Positions 33,901 to 45,227 of a stretch of 64,000 nucleotides of DNA are shown piece after piece. How positions within the stretch are numbered: the first letter of the stretch is position 1; each line of letters starts with the position of its first letter. Location of the stretch: positions 19,227,149-19,291,148 of the forward strand of contig JAXIVH010000001.1 in the NCBI GenBank assembly GCA_036785325.1, read 5' to 3'. The notes under the pieces were generated by a model. It saw only the letters and a program-made list of their open reading frames with translations, had not been told where the DNA came from and ran no database searches. The DNA comes from Urophycis tenuis (lineage: Eukaryota; Chordata; Actinopteri; Gadiformes; Phycidae). The position numbers were made by a program, and so were the translations under genes.

Positions 33901-36900
33901 GCGCTGACTATAGAGAATTTCAACATACTTTATATGGCGTTTTTGCATATTTCAGTCGGGACATGCTACATGTCAAGTTTCGTGCATATCGGAGAAAGCC
34001 TGGTGGATTGAGGCTGTAAAAGCTGTTTTTTAGTTTTTGCGATTTTGCGCGAAAACAAAGGCAGACGGACATACAACTCGTTGACACAGCGAGGTGCAGC
34101 ATGATTGCCCGCATCCGCCCATATAACGTTTTTGAATGTGCGCCAAATTTTGTGGAAGTTATAGGCGTTACAGACATTGCTCATGAACAGCGCCACCTAG
34201 AGGCTTTCCTAGTGTGCGACATGAACGTGATGCCTAGAATATACAATTTTTCACCAGGCCTGACAACTTTGCCAAAAAAAATTGAGTTTTCATATATGTT
34301 CAGATAGTGCAAATCAACCTCAAAGATCCCTGAAATAATAATAATAATAATATAGAAGAAAAATAAACGGACCAATTTCAAAAGGGACCTCGTCCTGTTT
34401 CACAGGCTCGGTCCCTAAATATGTTGTATGTATGGTCTGCTGGCTTCAGTAACTGCAATGTGTGGAAAAAGAGATAGAAATTCATTTACAAAACTAAAGT
34501 CTATAAAGTCAGTATAGTGTCATAGTCCTCATTTGAGAGGAGAATGACCTGAAGATAGGAACCATTTGCCAGTGTTTTTTCATTCTTCTGCATGGACCTG
34601 TGACTAGCTGCTCTGACACTGACAGTACCTGTCAACTTGTCTTTGTTTGAAACTGGTGGACAAGAAGATACAGCAATTGTTCATTCATTTATTTATCACA
34701 TTTGTCATTATACAAACAAAATAATGCTGAAACACCTGCCAGAACGGCAGTCGACATTAGACCTACAGTCGACACATAGGACCAGCATTAACACACAGGA
34801 CATCGTAGTAATTATACTATTGGTACCAAAACCCCATCGCTAAAACGCAGTCTTCATTTGATTGATTTAATCGTCTGTGACAAAAAAAGGCTAAACTACT
34901 GATAGCATACAAGTCCAAACTAACGACTGATAGTTACCTAACGCTATATCGGGTGCCATTAGCAAAAGCTACATACTACATACCTTCATAATTATGAATA
35001 AATGAGGAAGCGTAAAACTTAAATCCCTTGTCAAACACAGTACTCAGGGCTCTGGAGGTCTGTTTGGCAATAGTGTGTACATCGGAAATTGTTATTAGGG
35101 GTAGCTCCTGTAAACACCGGCTGTAGAAGTTATTTTACTTCGCTAGGTGAGTCAGCCACGGAGAGAGCAGCGGACTGCCGGAAGTAGTTAGACCTGTTTT
35201 GAGAACCCAGAAGAATGTTGCGCATAACCCCTATTGCATGTTGTCTGTTTGCTTATACTGTCCTATCCAGTGGCGTAGCTATCGCTAAGCAGCTACTCCA
35301 GTCACTTACGGCCCCGGCCAATCAGGTGGCCTGTCAATCTTTGGAGCGCTCCACCCTCAACAATCATTTCACCTTCCTGCCCATGCCCTTCATCCAGCGC
35401 TAAATCATAAATCACGCCGCATCGCTACTTGGCATCCTTTTGAGGGACGATACTAAGTAAAATGTGAATTGGGCCTTATATGAACTCCTCAGAATCTCAC
35501 ACACTTCTACTCCATGGTGTCCCTGGAAGCAGGTTAGGATGATAGGATGGTATCAGACCAAAATATAAACCGAATATTTTTTTTATATTTTAAGGGCATA
35601 GCATCTCATCGTAATTCATTTAGACTACACCAGACTTTCACGATAGGCCAATAACTTAATTTCATGAAAATACAATACCATTCAATGAAAACATATGACA
35701 ATGTATAATTGTTCCCCAGCCCTGTCTAACATTGTCATGCATGCTATGGGCTACTGCTAGGACTCTGTGACCAGCAGGAAGAAGATGCTGGGGGCAGAGT
35801 ACCAGCAGATCCGGGAGATGCTGGACCGCGATGAGCGTGAAGCTATGAACACAGTGGACCGCCAGCTGCAGAGTGGAGAGACCAAGTGCAATAACGCCAC
35901 CAAGAGGTTCCGCCAGAATATCCAGCACATGGACAGTGCCCAACGCACCATCAATGATCTTCTCAGTCAGTCAGACACCCTGGACTTTCTTCAGGTGAGA
36001 TGACAAATATTCAGCACCTCTATTAGTTAGAATATGAAGGCGGGAAATACATTGATGGAGTCAGGGTTACTGAAATAGTCATGTTTTATTCTCTTCTTTA
36101 GTTATTGTTTTTCTTGTACTTTTCACTTCAATGTGACACCTAATTGTCTACTAAAAACCTACAAATTAAAGGGGTTTGTTGGGTTTCAATGGTCTGAACA
36201 CTGCCATTTCAGTATTTAAGGGGCATTTAGCAGACGCTTTTGTCCAAAGCGACTTACAATCAGCACATTTGTGGGGTTCGACATGTGGACAGTTGGAGGA
36301 CCGAACTGCTGACCCTACGGTTAGTGAACGACCCGCTCTGTCCACCCGCCCTATCCACTGAGTTACTACCGCCCACAAATGTACACTGGTGATAGTGACT
36401 TTGACAGGATTTGAACAGATAACCTTGCAACCTGGAGTTAGATGCACAACACATGTGCCACAGGGTATTGGATGCTAGTGCACCACTGGGGCTTTTAACA
36501 AAATATCAAGGTATGTCAGTTTGTCATCACCAAACAGTAGCTCTGTTTTCAAATGCAACAGTCAACCAACACACCAATGTGGAGGAGTATGCTGCATCTG
36601 TGATGGACTACATTCAGTGGTGCATGGAGGGAGTTACAGTCACAAAGACAATCATCACCCGAGCAAATCAGAAACCTTGGATGACTAAGGACGTGCTTGC
36701 GAGAATGAGGAAGCGCAATGCTGCGTTCAAAAATGGTGATGAGACGGCACTCAGATCAGCGAGGGCCAACCTGAACCGTGCCATCAGGGAAGCAAAGCGA
36801 GCCCATAGTCAGAAGATCCAAGGCTTCTTCCAGGACCCCAGCAACACCAGATGACTGGCAGGGCATCCAGACTGTCTCTGACTACAAAGTCACACCCACA

Positions 36901-39900
36901 CCCTGCCAGGATGACATCAGCTTCCTAAACGAGCTAAATAACTTCTTCGGAAGGTTTGAAGCACTGAACAACAACCCTGCAAGGAAAGCCACCCCCCATT
37001 CTGATAATAATAATAATAATAATAATGCATTTTATTTGGGAGCGCCTTTCAAGACACACAAGGACACTTTACAAATTAAGAACAGGCAAATAATAAAAAC
37101 ATTAAAAGTGCAAGTAAAAACAACAATAAAACTAAAGAGAGAACGCTGTCCTGAAAAGATGGGTTTTTAGTGAGGATTTGAACTGTGGGAGGGAGACGAT
37201 GTTTCGGATGTCAGTTGGGAGTGCGTTCCAGAGTTTGGGGGCAGAGCGGCTGAAAGCTCTGCTCCCCATGGTGGTGAGCCGGGCAGAGGGGACGGTGAGG
37301 TGGATGGAAGAGGAGGATCTGAGGGAGCGGATGGAGGTGGCAATGTGAAGGAGGTCAGACAGGTAGGGAGGGGCGAGGTTGTGGATGGCCTTAAAGGTAT
37401 GAAGGAGAATTTTGTAATTGATGCGGAAGTTGACCGGAAGCCAGTGGAGTTGCTGAAGGATGGGAGTGATGAACAGACACTCCGGCTCGAAACCACTGAT
37501 GTGCGGAGAGCACTGAGGAAGATCAACGCACGGAAAGCTGCAGGCCCTGACAATATTCCAGGACGGCTGATCAAGGAATGTGCAGACCAGCTGGCCCACG
37601 TGCTCACAGACATCTTCAACATCTCACTGAACCAGGCCGTCGTCCCCCCATGCTTCAAGTCAGCCACAATAATACAATAATTCCAGTGCCCAAGACATCT
37701 GCCATCACATGCCTTAATGACTTTCACCCCGTTGCACTCACTTCCACCATCATGAAGTGCTTCGAGAGGATTGTCAAGGACCACATCATCTCCTTACTCC
37801 CCCCATCATTCAACCCGGCCCAGTTTGCATACCGGCCCAACCGCTCCACTGAGGATTCAATTCAGATTCAAGATTCAAGTATCTTTATTGTCAAATGTGC
37901 CACATGGCAGGCCTCTCTCTCAGACCTCTCAGACCTGCGGTGCAAAATAAACAATGGACAGACAAACGGACACCGTACAGACAAAAACACAGAAACACAG
38001 AAAAGTACGAAAAAGTGAGGTAGTGCGTTGGAAAATGGAAAATTGAATAGTGCAAAATATATTTAAAACAGTCAAAGGACAATTTTAAAGTGTCAGTCAG
38101 GATGAGAGTTTGTGAGTGGTGAAAGAAGCCTGGTGAAAGAAGCTGTCCTTGAGCCTGCTGGTTCTGGCCCGCAGACTCCGCAGTCTCCTCCCCGACGGCA
38201 GAAAACTGAAGATACTGTGGGATGGGTGGGTGGGGTCACCAGCAATCCTGATGGCTTTGCCGGTGAGGCGGGTGTTGTAAATGTCCAAAATGGGGGGGAG
38301 AGAGACACCGATGATCCTCTCAGCTGCTCTCACTATGCGCTGCAGTGTCTTGCGGCAGGACACGGTGCAGGCACCGTACCACACAGTGATGCAGCTGGTC
38401 AGGAGGCTCTCGATGGTGCCTCTGTAGAAGGTGTGCATAATGGTGGATGAGGCCCCAGCTCTTTTTAGTTTGCGGAGGAAGTACAGGCGTTGGTTGGCTT
38501 TTTTGGCCAGTGATGCGGTGTTATGGTTCCATGACAGGTCTTCGGAGATGTGCACACCCAGGAACTTGGTGCTGCTCCCCCTCTCCACTGTAGCATCGTT
38601 GATGATCAGTGGAGCATGCTGTGTGTGCATTCTCCTGAAGTCCACAACAATCTCCTTCGTCTTCTCCACATTCAGACGGAGATTGTTGTCCTTGCACCAC
38701 GTAGCCAGCCTGTTCACCTCACTCCTGTAGATTGTCTCATCGCCGTTGTTGATGAGACCCACCACAGTCGTGTCATCCGCAAACTTGATGAAGATGTTGG
38801 AGCTGGATGTTGGTGTGCAGTCGTGGGTCAGCAGGGTGAATAGGAGGGGGCTCAGCACACATCCTTGGGGGGCCCCCGTGTTCAGTGTGATGGTGCTGGA
38901 GGTGCTGCTGCCGACCCGAACAGTCTGTGGTCTTCCCGTCAGGAAGTCCAACAGCCAGTTGCACAGGGAGGTGTTGAGTCCTAGCTGGTCCAGTTTGTGA
39001 ATGAGCTGCTGGGGGATGATTGTGTTGAATGCTGAGCTGAAGTCGATGAACAGGATGCCATCTCCTCTGCTCTCCATCTGAGCCTGGAGCACCTGGAGGA
39101 GAAGAACACCCACGTACGGATGCTGTTCCTGGATTTCAGCTCAGCATTCAATACGATCATCCCCCAGGACTTTGTATGCAAATTGGAGTCCCTGGGACTC
39201 AATACCCCCGTGTGTAACTGGTTGCTGGACTTTCTTACCGACAGAACCCAATCTGTCCGCGTGGGGAACAACACCTCCAGTATCATCTCCCTGAACACCG
39301 GCTCCCCCCAGGGCTGCGTTCTGAGCCCCCTGCTTTTCACCCTGATGACCCACGACTGTCGTCCAAGGTACAACAGCAACCACATCCTAAAGTACGCGGA
39401 CGACACAACCGTTGTGGGCCTCATTCAGGACAATAACGAACTGGCTTACAGGAAGGAGGTGCGACACTTGGTGGACTGGTGCAAGGTGAACAACCTGGTC
39501 CTGAACGTTGATAAAACAAAGGAGATCATCGTGGACTTCAGGAGATCCAGACCCAGCCACATGCCCCTCCTCATCAACGGCACAGCTGTGGAAGTTGTGA
39601 GAAGCACCAAGTTCCTGGGGTTGCACATCTCTGACAACCTCAGCTGGTCACTCCACACCTCCTCCCTGGCGAAGAAGGCACAGCAGCGCCTGCACTTCCT
39701 GCGGCGACTGAGGAGAGCCTCCCTCCCCCCTCCCATCCTCACCACCTTCTACAGAGGGACCATCGAGAGCCTGCTGACCAGCTGCATCTCCGTCTGGTCT
39801 GGGAGCTGCAGAGCCTCTGACTGGAAGCCTTTGCAGAGAGTGGTGAGGACAGCGGAGAAGATCATCGGGACCCCTTTCCCCCCCATTCAAGACATAGAAG

Positions 39901-42863
39901 ACAGCCACTGCTTGTCCAGAGCCCACAGGATCCTCTCTGACCCCACCCACCCCCACCAAGGACTGTTCTCCCGGCTGGCGTCTGGCAGAAGGTTCCGCAG
40001 CATTCGCTGCAGAACAGCCAGACTCAGCAAAAGTTTCTTCCCCCTTGCCATCAGACTGCTCAATGCCAAATAACCCCCCCACCAAATTCAGTGAAATACT
40101 TTCAATACTTTCAGTGCAATACTCCCTATCAATGTGTGAAATCTCCACCCTGCTGCTAAAATGTTCCACATTTCTATTCCCAAACCTACACTGACACTTT
40201 TTCTAGTACTGTCTGTATATATACTGTATCTAACTTATACCCAGTTCATTTGCACTCTATTTATATATTTACATTTATCATAGTTTTATATTTATATTTC
40301 TGTACTTTTTTTTTAAATTATCTTTCTTATAGATCTATATTATACATAATACACCTGCTCATTCTCTGTGTCTGCCGGAAACCATAGCAACGACATTTCG
40401 CTGCCATAAATCACTCTGTGTTTCTTGTGCAACGACAATAAAGTGAAGTTGAGTTGAGTTGAGTTGAAATGAATTTGAATGAATGGTCAAACTTTACCCT
40501 ATCAGTGACTTTTAGAATTCGCCTCTGGAAATTGTCTTTACATTGTAATACAAGATGTCATCTCTCTGTTGTTTTTGGATAGGCTTCGGTAGACCTGCCG
40601 ACTGTTGTCAATGCTGAGTGCAAGGTTCCTCGGGTGACTCTGGACTCAACGGACGTGATAAGCGTGCAGACGTTCGTTTCCGTCTTCAAGGATTTTGTTT
40701 GTGACCTGTTGAAACAACCTGTTGAGACCAGACCAGCGACGCTCAAACCAGGTGGGCATTTCATGTGCAGGGCAGTCCAGAAGATACTTAACTATAGACC
40801 GATGTCATTCCATGGCAGATGCTGGTTGGTGATGTTGGTGATGTGAGGTTACATTACATACCATTACAACCCGGGGATGGCTGTTTACATTGTGACTTAA
40901 GCTGTGATGAACAATATTTTTCATCCATACAGAGCGATGTTAATGTAAGCGTTCCACCTTACTGGTGGAAAGGAAGTAACTTTAATTTTAAATAGCCAAG
41001 TGTTTTGAAGCGGTAGATGGGTTTTATGACGATGATGATGATGATTCTTATCATTATGGTTATGATTATAATTGAGAATAATAAGAATTACAAATAAATT
41101 GGAACAAATGTCTTGAAATTGAACTGAAAAACTACCATATAGGTATCAGTGGTACTAATTTACCAGGTTTCCTGGTTACCTTAGTTTCACTCTTTCTGTT
41201 TAAAAGACCCATCCTATATGCTCTGTTGTTCTCAGATTTCAGAAATGGCATATTTGTTACTGGTGAGTTGTCTGTGAAGATGACACGAATGGCCAAATCC
41301 CTCAACAACATACTGATTCTTATCTTGTTTTCTGATTCAAGTGATAATGATTTGACTCAGCAGCAGTTTTATTGTTGATGATTTTGATAACTTGTTCTGT
41401 GGCTGTCTTAACTTTCAATAATCAATGTCAATCATCTGATTTAAAGCCTGGAAGGGATTAATACGCAGTGGACATGTTTTTTCGCTTTGGCACAGGCCAG
41501 TCAAATCCAGAAATCAATTCTATCAATTAATATCAATCAATTCCAGGCTCTGAAATCCAAAAGAATGAAATGTTTGGTATTTGAATTTCAGGAGAGGTAC
41601 CAAAGGTATATGACCCTTCCCAAAGCCAGACCGGGCAATTCAGCCACATGCAGCCCTATGGTGCAAGGCCGCTGATGTCAGCCACAGGACCATTTATGGG
41701 TCAAGGGTTCTTCCGGGGCCCAAGGCCCGTCCAGTATTCATTGCAACACCCTCATCCAGGGATGTTTCGTGGTCAAGTTCTGGGCCCGGGTCTACGGTTC
41801 CCGGTCCAAAGGGGTGGACATCATCGTAAGTGACTCGTTTGTCTGCAAGGCTAAATACTATCCTTGGTTTAGTGTTGCAGTTAAAGTCCACCAGAGTAAA
41901 ATTGTAATATAAAGTTGTTTCATGTAGAACAATCTAAGAAACCTGGTCAAAAAGAAAAAGGTGAAAAGATGAAGGCTGCACGCTCCATGGAGAACCTTTT
42001 GAATTTAAATAAGAGAGATCAATCCAGAGGCCGCAAACCTGAACCGAAATCAACTGAGAATCCAGGTAATCTATAACCTTTTAACCATTCACAATATTGC
42101 AGTCTTAAGTACATTCTACTGATGACATTCACATGGCATAACATGTTCATTGTTTTTTGTTACTTAATTTCTGTTTCAGAAACATCTAACATTCCACCGA
42201 GCATTACCGACACTGTCAGCAGACAAGAGCTTCTCAAATGTATGTGTACACTTTTATCAGTTGCTCTGACCTCATACACCGCTAGACGAATCTCAGGGTC
42301 TCATATTAATGAACTGTTTCCGCTGAGCAGACGCCACAGTGCTCATCTTGGATCCGAAGACGGCCCACAGGCGTGTGAAGCTGAGCGAGGACCTGACTGG
42401 GGCCTCTATTACGGACGAGCCAGCCAACTACCCCGACGGCCCGGCACGGTTCTCTGTCTGCTCCCAGGTGTTGACCTCCAAGGGTTTCTCCAGAGGGCGG
42501 CACTACTGGGAAGTCAAGATGACCAACAACAACTTTGTGGGCATAGGGCTGGCTTACAACAGCGTGGATCGCAAGGGCCCCAGCAGCCGCTTGGGTCGCA
42601 ATGCCCAGTCCTGGTGCGTGGAGTGGTTCACCCTGAAGCTGTCCGCCTGGCACAACAACAGTGAGATGGTGCTGGAAAATCTCAGTCCTGAGCGCGTGGG
42701 CGTGCTGGTGGACTGTGACGAGGGAACGGCCACGTTTTATGGCATTACTGAAAAGGCAACTCCCTTCCACACGTTTGTGTTTCCTTTCGCCGAAGCTGTG
42801 TACCCAGCCTTCTGGATCTTCTCCAACACCTCTTCCATCGCCTTGTGCAAGTTGTCGAGCTGA
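30992..42863 (+). CDS. trim25: TRIM25-like E3 ubiquitin ligase, copy A
   Basis: Eight exons: 30992-31591, 31673-31768, 35761-35994, 40583-40751, 41592-41825, 41928-42065, 42180-42239, 42331-42863. All join in phase to a 687-residue protein. A C3HC4 RING starts at Cys21 (CSICLCPFQCPVTIPCGHNFC); two B-boxes follow around residues 108-190; a coiled coil is formed by exons 2-4; a Pro/Gly/Gln-rich then Lys-rich linker spans about 367-510; and a C-terminal PRY-SPRY is exon 8, with RLGRNAQSWCVEW and YPAFWIFSNTSSIALC as in TRIM25. TRIM25 builds K63 chains on RIG-I and is an ISG15 E3. Introns 2 and 3 are 4.0 and 4.6 kb because of transposons (0.4 and 0.7 kb in copy B). Tail-to-tail with dgke, as in human, which supports orthology. 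Confidence 0.93.
32240..32450 (+). pseudogene. THAP-domain fragment
   Basis: A plus-strand reading gives RHTTLCRRHFMPEDIE, then SRRRLKLGVIPVLFAWNNF. This matches the second half of a THAP zinc finger, including the C..HF pair and the terminal L-K-x-G-x-x-P-x-x-F segment. It is broken by frame changes, and the N-terminal C2 half was not found. Confidence 0.55.
32690..33310 (-). pseudogene. YqaJ-type exonuclease remnant
   Basis: Minus-strand pieces in shifting frames spell the module in order: LTDEQHFHLKSLNVT, IEVATREQAGNSEWHQL, GTSPDGLVFDP, GPVEIKCPNISSYVDC, and YFWQVQGQLLLTGM. The PD-(D/E)xK-like core residues (D in SPDGLV, E and K in EIKCP) are present. At least one frameshift near 33180 and a TAA near 32854 disrupt it. 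Confidence 0.75.
33600..34425. repeat. Fish interspersed repeat with terminal hairpin
   Basis: Contains three spaced GCGCCNNCTNGNGGC-like words (about 33612, 33744, 34190), an AATAAT tract and a terminal hairpin in which GGGACCTCG pairs imperfectly with CGGTCCC (34385-34416). Such endings are common in fish repeats; the family was not identified. Confidence 0.5.
36220..36377 (-). mobile_element. tRNA-derived SINE, reverse orientation
   Basis: The reverse complement matches the element at 4519-4700. The tail CAGACGCTTTTGTCCAAAGC comes first on the plus strand, then the shared CACATTTGTGGGGTTCGACA body, then the degraded tRNA-like head. Located in trim25 A intron 3; absent from copy B. Confidence 0.75.
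37006..37466 (-). mobile_element. 3' fragment of a second LINE nested in the L2-like element
   Basis: Minus-strand translation reads ITPILQQLHWLPVNFRINYK through GSRAFSRSAPKLWNALP, the typical C-terminus of a fish LINE. A TAA tract at the plus-strand start is the 3' tail. TGAT flanks both sides (37002-37005 and 37467-37470), and removing the insert restores the host frame HSDEQTLRL. Confidence 0.8.
37857..39051 (-). mobile_element. 5'-truncated L2-like LINE nested antisense
   Basis: The minus-strand frame runs from LFIDFSSAFNTIIPQQ through KFADDTTVVGLI to RLRSLRARTSRLKDSFF. AGGAT occurs at both junctions (37852-37856 and 39052-39056) and, on excision, the host RT frame reads RSTEDAISSALH. 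The 3' tail holds TTGAATCTTGAATC repeats. It truncates at the same RT motif that the host begins about 70 bp beyond the junction, making an inverted repeat. Confidence 0.85.
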
Positions 42864-43154
42864 GGGGTAGGGGTGGCTTTGTATGGTGCCAGTACAATTC
42901 TCTTTTGTTGATGCACGTGAACAACAGTTAATTGGTGGTTCATAGTAAGACCTGCATGGTCAGCAATTTTGTATGTACCATTGAGATCCTAATTTGAAGG
43001 CAGATAATGTAGGGTACTTTCTTTAGATGAAACTCAAGTGTGGGTCTAGGTTGTCCTTCCAATACCCTGAACTGTTTCCAGAGATTAAGCACAGACAGGT
43101 GCCAAATGGAGCAACCAGTGTTCTACCAAACCAGATTACTTGACAAGTAAAACA

Positions 43155-43559
43155 CTAAAGCCTAGTTTATACTTCTCCGACTGCGTAAACCGTAATCCAA
43201 CTGCGTAACTACGGACACCCCTCGAGCCCTCATAGTTCTCCGTCGTGGTGACGGATACGCAATGCAATTTCCCGCTTGACCAGTAGGGGTCGCTACGCAA
43301 GACTGGCCATGACATTCACGCAAGTAAATAAGTACAAAAGGAAAAAATGGTTAAGAGGGGCTCAATTATTAAATAGAAAAGGGGATACATTATAAATGAA
43401 ATGCTTTTAAAAGTAAAAACCATACACAAACTAAAAAAAACAAACAAAAACAAGCTATTTATAACAATTTAGTGCAATTTGCCACCGTCTCTTTTAAGTT
43501 TCACAAGTTCAAGTAGGTCGGCTTGCATTTTGGAGCTTTATGCGTCCATATAGTAAAGC
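43155..43559. repeat. Probable MITE-like sequence hosting the next element
   Basis: AGTTTATACTTCTCCGACTG and related GC-rich words resemble the ends of common fish non-autonomous DNA elements. The sequence resumes after 44976 and may extend to about 45140, but a matching right end is not visible. Confidence 0.35.
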
Positions 43560-43810
43560 CAGGGTTCCCACGGGTCATGGAATTTCTGGAATATCATGGA
43601 ATTTCATAAAAGTTTTTCCAGTCATGGAAAGTCATGGAATTTGACCATTTTGCATGCACAGTAGTGGAATATCATGGAATTTTCTTAACACTTGTGTAGA
43701 AGCAAAACTTGAGTGTATTTTGTTGCTTACTTTTTTGTTTGGTGCATAACAATGTTTCTTACTGATTATAGACCCTTTTACTGTTTGTAAACAATGATGA
43801 CTTAGAACGG

Positions 43811-44197
43811 TTGCGCACGCAGCCTGGCAACAGAAGTATGGCGGAGATCAACGGCTTGTCAACCTATGCAAGGGGATTGTCAGCAAAAGATTGCGAATAT
43901 TACCTTAACAAGTTGACTTTGACAAATGGTGTCCGACTTCCAGATCCGTGTGCTATTAATGAGTGGGTTGACGACGTTAGCAAGTGGCCGAATATACAGT
44001 GGCCAGATATATACACATATTTAATTGAGAAACCAAGCGTGTACACCAGAGAGAAATTACGAGCCTATAAGTCACTGGATGCTTACGAATATGTTGTCTG
44101 TGGTCATGTACAGGACGTCAAATACCATGACATAGACACAGAGTTTTGTGTATTGAAATCACAAGTTCTCCCTAGTCAAAGGCAAGGACACAAGTAA
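43811..44197 (+). CDS. Transposon ORF like the N-terminus of YqaJ-associated proteins
   Basis: A 128-residue open frame containing YLIEKPSVYTREKLRAYKSL and FCVLKSQVLPSQRQGHK. These resemble the region preceding the SWIM/YqaJ part of fish transposon-derived proteins. The nuclease domain is absent, so the gene is truncated. Confidence 0.5.
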   Translation: MRTQPGNRSMAEINGLSTYARGLSAKDCEYYLNKLTLTNGVRLPDPCAINEWVDDVSKWPNIQWPDIYTYLIEKPSVYTREKLRAYKSLDAYEYVVCGHVQDVKYHDIDTEFCVLKSQVLPSQRQGHK

Positions 44198-44343
44198 ATG
44201 AAACACATGTACGTGTTTGTTTACTAGACTAGCCTGCTAGCTGCTATCCAAATCACACGATCACACACCAGCTTATCAAACGTTAGCTGCATTTGTTTAT
44301 TATTCTACATTGTACAGACAATCACTAACGTAATCCGGGGAAG

Positions 44344-44544
44344 TCAAAGAGTAGATATGAAGTGGGCGCTGCAGATGCGAGCATTTTTTATTATGTCCTC
44401 ATTCCAGTCAACAGGCTTAATCGCCTGTAACCACAGACGACGCCGGTTGCTCTGAAACGGTCGTGATCCTGTCGGAATCCTGTAAAACTTTAGTCCGCCG
44501 GTGGAATACCGATTCTGACAACCGTATACGCAACAGCCAGACAT
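44344..44544 (-). CDS. THAP zinc-finger protein fragment (transposon-encoded)
   Basis: Minus-strand open frame of 66 residues starting MSGCCVYGCQNRYSTG and ending W...NARICSAHF. This is the C2CH zinc-binding core of a THAP DNA-binding domain, the module used by several transposases to bind transposon ends. No catalytic domain follows. Confidence 0.75.
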   Translation of the reverse strand: MSGCCVYGCQNRYSTGGLKFYRIPTGSRPFQSNRRRLWLQAIKPVDWNEDIIKNARICSAHFISTL

Positions 44545-45227
44545 TTTGATGCAGGGAAAAGTTTTTATCGTTAAATGTTTGCTGCCTCTTCTGTGTTCTC
44601 AGTAGAGATCAGATGGGCTACCATTTTCTTCTGTTACCAAATTGCGTGCGCAACTTTGTGACGTCACGCTGTAAAAGGGTCGGTTTCGCGCTGTGTGCAA
44701 CATTCTAGAATGCAATATTTTCGAGCCCACTGAAGTCTGGCAGTGTGGTCATTTCTGACATTTACACTTAAGTTCTGCTTATCTGTGGTTGTGTAAACCT
44801 TCATATAGACAAAGAACAGCTCTAGTGGTGAAGATAATCTTGTTTTCACACTTTTAAAATCTTTTTAACATTTCTTTTTACGGAAGTGGTCATGGAAATT
44901 TTGTTTTTTGGGTCTGGAAAGTCATGGAAAATAATGGAATTTTATATCTGACTTAGAGTGGGAACCCTGTAAAGCGTATATATGTAGCGTGTATATATAT
45001 AGTGTATATATACGCGTGTGTAAATGACGTGTTTAGAGGACCAATCGCAGCCCTTGCGGTCTCCGTTGTGCGTTGACGGAGTGATGGATACGATGGATAT
45101 GGATGATCGTATTGGGAGGCCTCATTCAAAACATGCCACCTGATGCCCACACACAAACTACACTTTTTCCCATAGCTGGTATGAAGACAAGCAAAAACAT
45201 CCTGCCTGGACACCAACCTCCTAAGAC

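Larger units (their letters stand above)
31909..35236. mobile_element. DNA transposon with THAP and YqaJ remnants in trim25 A intron 2
   Basis: Inverted ends match over CAATAGGGGTTATGCG: left at 31909, right ending 35236. Copy B lacks this segment in the same intron. The element carries a plus-strand THAP C-terminal half and a minus-strand YqaJ nuclease remnant, both broken. No clear target-site duplication is visible (TA on the left, CA on the right). An interspersed repeat at about 33600-34425 is nested inside. Confidence 0.75.
36560..40470 (+). mobile_element. L2-like non-LTR retrotransposon, interrupted twice
   Basis: Plus-strand pieces give the reverse transcriptase in order. They run from EEYAASVMDYIQWCMEG (36580) through RKINARKAAGPDNIPGRL (37518), CLNDFHPVALTSTIMKCFER (37710), RPNRSTED (37830) and FLDFSSAFNTIIP (39126) to KYADDTTVVGL with its ADD motif, ending LLNAK then stop at 40073. 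The copy is 5'-truncated and has a frameshift near 36850. The 3' tail ends in (TTGAG)n near 40460. LINE insertions at 37006-37466 and 37857-39051 split it. Confidence 0.85.
43560..44969. mobile_element. DNA transposon with CAGGGTTCCCAC ends and THAP/YqaJ-type genes
   Basis: Perfect 12-bp inverted ends (43560-43571 and 44958-44969) with CATGGAATTT words repeated inside both ends. TAAAGC flanks both sides, giving an apparent 6-bp target duplication. It carries a minus-strand THAP open frame and a plus-strand open frame like the N-terminus of YqaJ-associated proteins. At 1.4 kb it is probably an internally deleted copy. A 6-bp duplication recalls IS3EU-type elements, but that assignment is tentative. 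Confidence 0.8.

Noticed and set aside
35266..35400. Possible hAT end CAGTGGCGTAGCTA
   Set aside because: Only one end is visible, and no inverted partner or target duplication was found.
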